NCBI RefSeq assembly: GCF_023278565.1
Contig: NC_064680.1
Span: forward strand, 3,410,001 to 3,474,000
Direction of reading: 5' to 3'
Source: Colletotrichum lupini
Lineage: Eukaryota > Ascomycota > Sordariomycetes > Glomerellales > Glomerellaceae
Length of the DNA stretch: 64,000 bases
The position numbers were made by a program, and so were the translations under genes. The notes beneath the pieces are model-generated. The model ran no database searches and was not told the DNA's origin. It worked only from the letters and a program-made list of their open reading frames with translations. Shown here one piece after another: positions 28,102-36,941 of this stretch. Each line of letters opens with the position of its first letter. Position 1 is the stretch's first letter.

Positions 28102-28306
28102 TATTAATATCCTTATTATAAAATAGTTAGTTCGAACCGTAATTAACGAAGAGATTAATTAAACTATATAAATATTTACGTAGTAAGTATAAAAAGGAGG
28201 TTCTAATTATAAGTTAGGCTAGCTATAATAATCGTAAATAGGGCCCCTAATTAGCCCCTGCGCAGTCGGCTATATGCCGCGGTCGAATTAGACTTCTAAT
28301 CTAACA
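28102..28306 (-). repeat. 5' LTR of Copia-2
   Basis: 205 bases. The half nearest the flank (28256-28306) still carries GC-rich CCCCTGCGCAGTCGGC. The inner half is heavily RIP-changed. Confidence 0.9.
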
Positions 28307-28311
28307 TAATC

Positions 28312-28703
28312 ATTATTAAACTACGTATAGCACCGATAAGGCTTAGTAATTTTTCGAGGTAGTTTAATAAAGCTGCGCTTGAATGCAGGAGCCCACGATC
28401 TGACGAATGAATTTCTGGAGAGACGGCGACTTTTCCTTTCACCTTGTCTATCCTCGAAACAATACTTAGGCAGCAACAATATACAAACGACAAGATTTAG
28501 GCTATGGTCAATCAAGGTGATCAGATTCCACAAAGTAACATTCCATAGGAATAAGATAGCCATAGGAAAAGGCAGTCCAGCTTCTTCCACTGCGGGTAGC
28601 AACCTTAATCTTTGATATCTACATATACCAACATTAAGTCTACACTTAATTATTATACATACGGACGAGGTAAGCCCTACAATCTTACTCTCATACTATG
28701 ATT
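28312..28703. other. intergenic between Copia-2 and the receptor gene
   Basis: GC-normal flank. A minus-strand open frame at 28321-28602 (93 codons, with a hydrophobic N-terminal half and a basic C-terminal half) ends in TAG next to the insertion site. In the reconstructed empty site it is in the same frame as the acidic fragment at 12842. I cannot tell whether it is coding. Confidence 0.4.
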
Positions 28704-30594
28704 CTATGGAGAATTATGGTGGCTGCTCTCGTCTATGGTGTCGAGCTCGCTCATTTGCTGCGACCCGCCCTTCTTGGGCGTGAGCATTGAGCCTCTATAC
28801 TCAGCCGCAGCTGAACTCAAACGCTTCTTCTTTTCTGACTGTTGAAGGATGAACCGAACAAAGAATTGACGAAGAGTCGGTATGCAAGCTGTGAAAATTC
28901 CAACGTAAAGCTCAAGGTCCGTCCAAATGACGCTCGGCATCATGGCCACTGCGATGGAGTGAAATGCATCAGTACTCAGGCTTCATCGTGTGGAGCGAAG
29001 CAGTCAGGGGCTTACCGGTAGGGTTGAGCGGATCTTTCCTAAAGTCCAAGATTGCTTTGATTCGGATGCAGCTTACGACTGTGAGACTGAACCGAATGTG
29101 TCAGTGATCCGCGATGCTTAATGAGATGAACGCTGAGTTACTCACAATAGACCGAGACTGAACATGAACATGATCGCAAACTTCTTGCGGCGAGCCAGAT
29201 TCATGCCCCAAACTTGGGTCAGGGGTAGAATGAGCATCCAAACATCCAGCGCAATGTTTATCCCTGCGTGTGCCAGCGCGAGATATACAATGTTCATGTT
29301 GGTATCCCTATTACAGGGTAGTTGGTTCGAACCGTAGTTGACGAAGAGATCAATTGAACTATATGAATATCTGCGTAGTAGGTGTAAAAAGGAGGTTCCA
29401 ACCGTAGGTTGGGCTGGCTACGATAATCGTAAATAGGGCCCCCAATTGGCCCCTGCGCAGTCGGCTGTATGCCGCGGTCGAATTGGACTTCCAATCCGAC
29501 AGTTCATACACTTCCCAGTCGCATCCCCTGTCCAGAATGTCCATGCAAGACTCACGGGATTGCACTGGAACAGGCCAACGAAGATGAAGATGATGCCGTT
29601 CATGAGGTTGAGGACCTGCGTGACCCACAACGCAATGGTGATCTTTTCGCCAGGCAGATGAAAAATCCGAAGGTACATGAAGAGAATCGATGCCTTGATG
29701 ATGTCGATGCAGGAATGATATAATGTTTGTAGTGCATAGAAGCCCTATAAGATTTGATGTTAGCAACAGTAGCCCCAGATACAAGTCATACAGACGATAT
29801 GACGTCCGCGGAGAAGCGGCAGGCGTTGAATACCTTGAAGAAATGGGTAATCTCTGAGTTACTGAGAGTCCATAGATCTCTCCCGGCACCGTTATCCTCG
29901 ACTGTTCAATAATGTCAGCGCACTTTCGGAATTGAGAATCCCTCGGTGGCTTACGAAAGACATGCAATGACACGTACGCCACAAGTATAATCTTCAAACA
30001 TCATATTAGTGTCTTGGTCAGGCCTTTCCGGACTGGTCGGCGACCTACGTATGCCACAATAATAGTATAGTCATCCCAACCCCACGGCGATAACCGAGCA
30101 AACTTCGTTATCAGCCGAAGGATGATGGCGAGTGTTGGAAGCATCGCGAACAGAACGATCCGAGCTACTTTCGTGGCTGGTACCTCATTGTGCAGAGGGA
30201 AATCACACGCGGTCCAGGTGATATTTTGCGTGACTGAAGTAGACGTCAGACAGATAACTTCCGCACTGGGGCGGACTGAGACCTACTGATGGCGTATTTC
30301 AGCGGGCAGCTCATAACAACACATCCTTCCACGAATTTGATGAAGTCGTCATCCTGACACAGACATGTTTGATCATTCGTGGGGCAGTTCGTTTGATTGA
30401 GGCCTCCGAGGAGGCAAGGCAGCTTCACTTCAAATTAACACCGCCGTATCTAGTTGCCGATGGGGTGGTTCCAGTCTTCTTACAGCGCATGGGGGATTAT
30501 CGTCGAGTGAAAGACCGGGAACATCGGGTAGAGTTGGCTGTTGGGCGAAGATTGTCGTCACACCGACGAGAAGGGCCACCAAGGTTGTCCGCAT
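28704..30594 (-). pseudogene. CFEM-domain Pth11-type seven-helix receptor, interrupted by a solo LTR
   Basis: Eight exons: 30594-30484, 30422-30287, 30233-30049, 29991-29955, 29901-29834, 29744-29146 (containing the LTR), 29086-29016 and 28948-28704. Without the LTR and one GTTCA copy they total 1242 bases in a single open frame (413 residues). A signal peptide (MRTTLVALLVGVTTIFA) leads into a CFEM domain with PPCALPCLLGG, TCLC and CVVMSC cysteines. Seven hydrophobic helices follow, with WGWDDYTIIVAY and GRDLWTLSNSEITHF between helices, as in fungal Pth11-like receptors that act in surface or host sensing. The LTR at 29297-29501 splits exon 6 after helix 4, following WTGDATGKCMN. Although 205+5 bases keeps the frame, the LTR brings in a TAG about 29 codons on, so helices 5-7 and the tail are lost. 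All other splice sites and frames look intact, which implies a recent event. Confidence 0.9.
29297..29501 (-). mobile_element. solo LTR of the Copia-1/2 family
   Basis: 205 bases, TG...CA ends, flanked by perfect GTTCA duplications (29292-29296 and 29502-29506). It is oriented like Copia-2, since the LTR reads TGTCGG... on the minus strand. It retains the GC-rich, CpA-containing sequence that the LTRs of the two long elements have lost. It probably arose by recombination between the LTRs of a full-length insertion. Confidence 0.96.
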
Positions 30595-31383
30595 GGTGTC
30601 AATCAACGGCGGTGACTCTGATAAGCAATCTCGAAGTTGATCTCTGGTGAACGCCAAGAAATCGAATATGGCGCGTCCTTGACGGTTTTTGTGACACCCG
30701 AAAAACACTTTCAAGAGAAAGAATAGCACCATCAGACAGGTTAGAGAGGGGGTCTTCCATTAAAACCATCACTCGTTGCACTCTGGCAACGAATAACACG
30801 CATTCCGGACAAAAGGTCCACGAGACATGGCTGCAAAAGGGTCCATCTCGGCGGCATGGCTGTTCAAAGAGCCACCTCTCCCAGGCTGACAGTCTCGCTT
30901 GATTCCGGCTACCATCGTTCGGTTTCGGTGAGGTGTCTGGGGCGAGACTCTCGTCAAATAGCAACCAGGGCGTCGATGGCTTGGAGAATCAGCCCGGATG
31001 GATCGAACGGGAGCGGGCTTGAAGACGCATCGGGCCTAGTTTGCCGGAGCGGGATCTTCATCGGTTCCATCCGGTACCTATAAATGAGCACCATACCTCG
31101 AGATCCCCGTTAGCAGATGTGATGTCTCACCCGGAATTGCCCTGAACAGACGCTAGTTCACCCGCATTCTGAGTTCGATCGCGCGCGATTTCAAGGCGAT
31201 TATGCTCTGGCCATGACATGTGAGCCACACTGTAGCACAAAATTGAGTTTCGCAATCATTATTGTTCTTAGAAAGACGATTCTAATGCATGCGCTGGAGC
31301 AGACTTGAGTGAAGTAAACCTCGGGAAAGCGATCAATCCCCCCATCGATATGTGTAATATTTGTGCCATCCACTTTCCCGCGA
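30595..31383. other. intergenic, no gene seen
   Basis: This is the upstream flank of the receptor and the downstream flank of the methyltransferase. Open frames in it overlap each other and none has a family resemblance. Confidence 0.5.
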
Positions 31384-33043
31384 TCAAGAGGTCTCCTCCA
31401 CCTCCTCTTCATCTGGTTTTTGTGCATAAACCACGTGGCTATCAAAGACAGCGTCAGTCAACTCTCCCATAAATAAAGACTAGTCGAAGCAATTGAAAGG
31501 AGACTTACATCGCAGTATGGGCATGGAAGCTCCCGGCCTTTAGCTCCTTGCGTACCTCGGCTAGCAGTACCAAGACTTCCTCTCTGGTCCATCCATGGAC
31601 GCCACAGAAGGTCCTCAAACTGAATGCTTCCAAGCCATCCATTAGCTGAATGAGGTTCATCATACCAATCTCTTTGTAGTGAGGATCTTTGGCCCATGGC
31701 CCGATGGGCATCTTGAACTTCTGATGGACGACATCGACGAATCCTGTTTCCTTAACCCAGCCTTCGAGCAACGGTCCGATGCAGGGATCACGGCCAATCT
31801 TTCTGCAGGCCTCGATCAAGAGTTTACTCCACCGGTCAGTGTGGTGCTCTTCAGTCAGTGTTCCGTCCTCCGAGACATAATTGATGTCGTAGTCTTGAAA
31901 CTCGACCCAGCCTCCAGGCTTGAGATTTCTAGGACTTTGGTCAGTATTGGCCTATCGACCGTCTAGAGGAGGCATACGCGTAGATTTGTTTCATGAGCTT
32001 GGGCCAATCGACAATAGAACCGGCCATGTATCGACAAAAGATGAAGTCGAATTTCTGCTCGTTTACCCAGGAGCTTTCAACGTCGTCAATTTCAAACTTG
32101 ACGTTCGGCGGAACCCTGAAAATTGGTCAATGGGAAGTACTGCCTCAAATCCACAACACTTACCAAGATGGCTGAATCGCGCTCAAATCGTTTCCTAAGA
32201 TCTGTGAAGAGTAGACTTTTATGAGCAATTAGTTGGTTAAGGACACAAGCATAGCGGAGCGCGTACCTCTGCGTTGGGAAAGACGTCTGCTGCCTCGATG
32301 GCCCCTTCATACTCATCTGGTTAGCAACAATCAACCAACTTGATCTCGGGCGTTGCTTACAGATGCCAGTACCGGTGCCAATGTCAAGAATCCTATGGGT
32401 GGTCTCGGATGGAATTGGAGCCAAGAACAGCCTCCTGCCGAGGATCTTCACCATGTAGGTGTGATGAAAGTCCAGTCGGTCCATCTCTAACTGTATATAC
32501 GAAGTAAATAGTCAATGATTGTTCTTGCTTTCTGGGCGCATATATTCTCAGGGTTTCGGAATACCTCGTCATTCGGTCCCAAATATGCTGGTTCTCTGTT
32601 AGTCACTGGTAGAGTCTCTTTGCCCTGAGCCCATGTTGGTGCGAAATTAGACCCAAGCAGGTGTATCGAGTCACTTACCTCCCGCACGAAATGCATGATA
32701 CCGTCGGCCGTATTCGGTGGGATAGTCTATCGCGCTGGAGGTTAAAGACGCCGTGTAGGTCGAGCTAGTTACGGCGTTAGTGTTGCGTCACCAAAATCAT
32801 GAGCAATATCTTCTACATTTGATCACTGATACTGGAGCCCGATGCGTTAATCTAGAGTAAGGCAGTTTCCAAGTCAGTTGACCCAACTTGATCGGCTCGA
32901 GAAACAAGGCTACGAACGCTAGCTGTATCATCGACCTCTAGAGTAGCAGCTTCGTTGGCCGAGGTCAGGGCCTGTTCACGATTAGGCGATGCTGTTTCTG
33001 ACCTGTCATTCGCCGCCACCGGGCTGGGTGAAGAGTTGGTCAT
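31384..33043 (-). CDS. LaeA-like SAM-dependent methyltransferase (TAM-domain type)
   Basis: Nine exons: 33043-32883, 32764-32679, 32593-32565, 32490-32361, 32304-32267, 32201-32164, 32115-31978, 31928-31509 and 31438-31384, giving 364 residues. The N-terminus is Ser/Ala-rich and disordered. The core follows the family: EYGRRYHAF, GPNDE, RLDFHHTYM, then SAM motif I ILDIGTGTGIWAIE (about residues 126-139), GNDLSAIQPSWVPPN, FEIDDVESSW and LKPGGWVEFQDYD. The C-terminal half (RWSKLLIEACRKIGRDPC, GWTREEVLVLLAEVRKEL) is also typical. Relatives include the secondary-metabolism regulator LaeA and tailoring methyltransferases; which applies here is unknown. The first donor (GTCAAC at 32882) is weak, so the exon 1/2 junction is the least certain part. 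The other introns are 48-85 bases with good signals. Confidence 0.85.
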
Positions 33044-33575
33044 CTTCGATGTCAATTGCTGGTGCTCTGTTTTGAGATGTCGGGCAAGGACAAGCGCAAT
33101 TGGAGACTGGAATGCAAGTATCACCGGTCAACCCGTGACTCAAGTAGACGAGACCTGGGTAAAGAGGGGTTCTCAAGGGTTGCGAGTCCCTCGCCGGAGG
33201 ATACACCGTTGTTGGTGCGAGCGCCTGGAATATGCATGCAACATCACTTATACGATGTTATTTCACTTGCCTGGTTCCATTTCCCTGCATGGAACAAGGA
33301 TGAAGAGCAAATCAAAAACCTACCAGTTGCCTCGCAGTGGGACTCCTCAACGGCGCAGCCAACATGCAACGATGTGTGAATGCGGGCAGCCGGGACGCGA
33401 CCAACAAGACCCAAGATGGGACCTCATCCCCGCATGTGGCAGAGCGAGAGAGAAAACAATCACTTGCAATAGCAATACCTAGCAATGGAGTTCGAAAGCT
33501 GATTGCGTGGCTCGGAACTTAGCAACTTTGAACAGTTTAGATGAAACTCTAGACCATTACGGCAAGTTTCAACTT
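33044..33575. other. intergenic, no gene seen
   Basis: This is the promoter side of the methyltransferase and the 3' flank of the hydrolase. No supported coding or RNA feature. Confidence 0.5.
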
Positions 33576-34493
33576 CTATGTGCCCAGCATACCTGCGAGC
33601 GTGTCGACTACCTCACCAGTTCGACGTGAAATCAAACTGATGTGCGCCTCTTCTTGAACGACTCTGAGTTCCGCACCTCGAATCATCCCCGCTGCCTCCT
33701 GTGCCATCCGCAATGGGACGTTGACATCCTTGCCCGCATGCCAAATAACCAACTTCCCTTCCTGTACAACCAAATCCTTCAACTCGAACCCCCAAGGACT
33801 CCCAAATAGCTTCGCTTCCCATGCAAATCCACAACTACTCTCACGAAATGCCTCGCGTGTACTCTGCTCCAACACTCGCAAGATCTTGCCATCATCGGCG
33901 TACAGTGCCTCCCGATCCTCAACCGGACGGCTCTTGAAGGCATCAGCCGTCGCTCGGGCGAGCCTTTCCGGGTGTTCAGCATCTCGAGCGAGTTTCCCCA
34001 CTTCCCAGTCGGCGATGCTCTCAATGAGACCCGGTGACCACGGCGCAATGCTGAAGAGCAGGCGGTTCATGAGCATCATGCCGCTCAGACCTAGCTCCGA
34101 CGGAAACATCCCGGAGACGATTGCCACGCCGGAGAGCCGTGGTGGTGGAATGGAGTGCAGGCATGCGAGGGCGTACGGAGCACCGCCGGAGATACCTAGC
34201 ACGGCGAAGCGCTGGATTTTGAGGTTGTCTGCTAGGTGAAGGACATCTTGCGGGAAGGAGAGGATTGTGCGGTTGGGTTGGAAGGTTGAACCGCCGTAGC
34301 CCGGGCGTGTTACGGCGACAACACAGATATTGCGCCTGGTGGCTTCTTCATGGACGGGTTGGCCTTCGTGGTGGGAGCCTGGGAGGCCGTGAAAGTGGAA
34401 GATTGTTAGTTGGTTTGGTTGTGGGGTGATGCCGAATGTGGTGTAGCTGAGGGTGCGGCCATCTGGGAGGCGGAGAGATTGGTCTTTTGACAT
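33576..34493 (-). CDS. alpha/beta hydrolase
   Basis: An intronless 305-residue frame from ATG at 34493 to the stop at 33576. The alpha/beta-hydrolase core is complete. FHGLPGSHHEG gives the oxyanion-loop HG (residues 33-43) and RPGYGGS follows strand 4. The nucleophile elbow is GISGG with Ser102. Asp256 in HAGKDVNVP and His284 in EEAHISL are the likely remaining triad members. Length is normal for the family. No signal peptide is seen, so it is probably cytosolic. The substrate cannot be told from sequence. It is codirectional with the methyltransferase and the reductase, which may point to a shared pathway. Confidence 0.9.
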   Translation of the reverse strand: MSKDQSLRLPDGRTLSYTTFGITPQPNQLTIFHFHGLPGSHHEGQPVHEEATRRNICVVAVTRPGYGGSTFQPNRTILSFPQDVLHLADNLKIQRFAVLGISGGAPYALACLHSIPPPRLSGVAIVSGMFPSELGLSGMMLMNRLLFSIAPWSPGLIESIADWEVGKLARDAEHPERLARATADAFKSRPVEDREALYADDGKILRVLEQSTREAFRESSCGFAWEAKLFGSPWGFELKDLVVQEGKLVIWHAGKDVNVPLRMAQEAAGMIRGAELRVVQEEAHISLISRRTGEVVDTLAGMLGT

Positions 34494-34859
34494 GAATGCG
34501 ATTGCGAAAAGTCGTGTGATGAACCTCTCAAACTATTTACCGCCGTCCTGGTAAGTTGAATTGACGTTGGATCAATCTGAATGCTGATGGGCGCCACCTG
34601 AGCTAAATCGAGGGATGCGACACGATTACGTACACGAATCCTTCGATACCAAGCCAATGACAGTTTCTCATTCTGTCGACGGCCTTCAATTCCGAGTATG
34701 AGATGTAGGTCTGTTGAGGCGCAATCGAATGGATCCTATTACTTGGCAATGCTAAGAAACATAGTGAGATGAGATGTCGATTCCTTGATATATCTGCATT
34801 AAATTATGTGCATGATGTTGATGAGAAAGTTTGTCGTAAGCTTCGAATGAGACGGTTCT
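34494..34859. other. intergenic, no gene seen
   Basis: Short spacer between the hydrolase and the reductase. No motif stands out. Confidence 0.5.
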
Positions 34860-36034
34860 TCAAGACTCGACCCTTATTATGCATCTCCCAATCCCTCCCT
34901 TGCCACTGTTCACCTTCTCACACTCTTCCTTCACCGATTTCAAGTCCGCCAGGTCCACCACTCGAAAGACGCCCTTGACCTTGCCAGTAGCGATAAGCTC
35001 CCCAGCCTTCTCCAAGTCCTCTCTGTTCTCGGGATTGCCAGACACGAATTCATGCTTGATATTGGTGCCGCGTAACAAGAACGAGTACCAAAGCTGGGCC
35101 AAGTTTAACACCCAGACAGCCCAGAAGGGAACCAGTGCTGGCCCAAGGAGCTCTTTTGTCAATGTTGGCGGGGGAATAGATGCGATAGACATGAGTATGC
35201 CCGTCTTGGGATTGAGAAGAGGTATTGCGGGACCCATAGTATTCCACTGCGTGTTGAACATGAAGTCCACGCTTCCTTTGGGTATCACAGAGCCGACGTC
35301 CGTAGTGGTGTAATCAATAAGTTCATCAACCATCCCCGGAAGATGCTGCTCAACGAGGCTCATCTTAGGAGTCGAAACCGTGGAAGTAATCTTCCTGGCG
35401 CCAAAGACATTTTTGGCAACTTGGATCGCGCTGAAGCCTCCACCGCTCAGGGCTCCGGGAATGAAGACGGTCTTGCCTTCCAGCGTTTCCTGTCCTGCGA
35501 TGGCGAGTCCGCGTCTAATGGCCTGGTACGCCGTGACGGTGTATCCCAAAAGAGATGCAGCCTCTTCAAAGCTCATATGCGGCGGCTTGGGCAGGAAAAG
35601 TCTCTCCGGCCCAACGGCGTACTCGGAGCAGAAGCCTGGGTCGGGGATGCTGAAGGCTGGCCGCGTGAAGCACAGCCCGTAGACTGCGTCGCCTACTTTG
35701 AGGGTTTTTACGTCCGCGCCGACAGCTACGACAATCCCAGAGCCCTCGCAGCCAATCTTGATGGGAAAACTGAAGACAACAAGTTGTTAGCCCTACAGAT
35801 GAGGTTTTGGCCCATGGGCCAGTACTCAACGTACCTTTCTTTGCGTAGCGCAACGATCGGAGAACCCTGAGATCTCTGGCAGTCGCCCTTCATGACAGCT
35901 CCAGCCTTTACTCGAATTATCACGTCCGTGGGGCTGGTAATGGTCGGCACCGGCACTTCAGCTACTTCCCAGCCGACAGGGCTGCCGTGCTTCGGCGCGA
36001 CGAGAGAGCGCATCGTCTGAGGGAGGAGGACCAT
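34860..36034 (-). CDS. medium-chain dehydrogenase/reductase (zinc-independent, enoyl-reductase-like)
   Basis: Two exons (36034-35835 and 35769-34860) with a 65-base intron (GTACGT...CAG) give 369 residues. The N-terminal GroES-like part has DVIIRVKAGAVMKGDC, CEGSGIVVAVGADV and VGDAVYG. The nucleotide-binding part starts at GKTVFIPGALSGGGFSAIQVAK. The structural and catalytic zinc cysteine sets are absent, so this resembles the enoyl reductase/quinone reductase branch (ToxD- or LovC-like trans-acting reductases) rather than zinc alcohol dehydrogenases. NADPH use is likely but not shown. The alternative start at MRSLVAPKHG would remove 7 residues. Its neighbours are a hydrolase and a LaeA-like methyltransferase on the same strand. 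Confidence 0.88.
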
Positions 36035-36941
36035 ATTTGAAATTCGTCGTTCTGAAGTCGATGGTGTCTAAGATGAAATCATCACGAATCGAGGTTCTTT
36101 TAAGTTTGGATAAAGGCAGGCAGCAACAAGTGTGCGACGGAGTCTTCAGGTCTCGGTCGGCGGTTTCGGTGGGGCATTCGGCGGTCTCGGCGGCACGGCC
36201 CCACCGAAAGCCCCGAATGTTTCGGCCGTCCGGAAAGGCTCGATCGCGGGGTTACACGAAGCAAAGGAGTGATGGTCTTCGAACCATTCAAAATGACGCT
36301 GAAATCAACCTCGATAGTCAATCCAGTAGATCCCGCACATTTCTGACGCGTCGCGTAGAGGATGGCTCCAACCCCCTCTTCACGCGATCTTGCCCTTTAT
36401 CGGCTTTGGTGGCAGGATGAGTCAAGGGGTAACGGTCGCCCTTGCAGAAAAGAGGGAACGTGACGGGGAAAGTTGGATTGACGACGCCATCGGACTCTGT
36501 CGCGGAATTCTGCATCGCAATAACGCCCAGCGGGGAGGGAGGACTATTCCCGCCGCATTTCTTTTCTGGACACTTTCCGCCCACGGCAGGACCGCAGGAG
36601 AGAAGGAGGAGCCGTTATGGAGGGGGTCCGCGCCTGGCTCTTGGAAGATGGAAGATGTAACTTGCGGGAGGTGCGATTGTCCCTTTACTTTCTAGATGTT
36701 ATTTAGAGAAAGAACTACCCTCGAAATGCGTTCATTATGGAGAAGCAGCCAGCAACTGCACTCGCCTTCCCAGTTTCCTAGACTTGGGCGCCGACGTCAT
36801 CGTTACTGAAGTCCGCATTGCCTCCAGCATCACGAGGACTCCTGTGTTCAAGCCAATATTGGCTGTCAGAAACCTGTCGTCCTCTTCTGTCTCTTTCTTT
36901 CGCTTGTCTGCCCTTGATTCCCCATATACCACTTTGCTGCA
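36035..36941. other. intergenic between divergent genes
   Basis: This is the shared upstream region of the reductase (leftward) and the chitinase (rightward), and so probably holds both promoters. Open frames here are GC-skew artefacts. I see no TATA box strong enough to call. Confidence 0.5.

Larger units (their letters stand above)
12844..28306 (-). mobile_element. Copia-2: Ty1/copia element interrupted by a nested gypsy element
   Basis: The same family as Copia-1, on the opposite strand. LTRs lie at 12844-13045 and 28102-28306. Removing the nested gypsy element and its duplication leaves about 7417 bases, against 7427 for Copia-1. TAATC at 12838-12842 and 28307-28311 is a likely target duplication, with one extra C before the left LTR. 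The pol remnant reads on the minus strand; RNase H is split by the gypsy insertion (13306-13515 and from 21567 upward). The interior is RIP-mutated with no usable frame. Confidence 0.92.
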
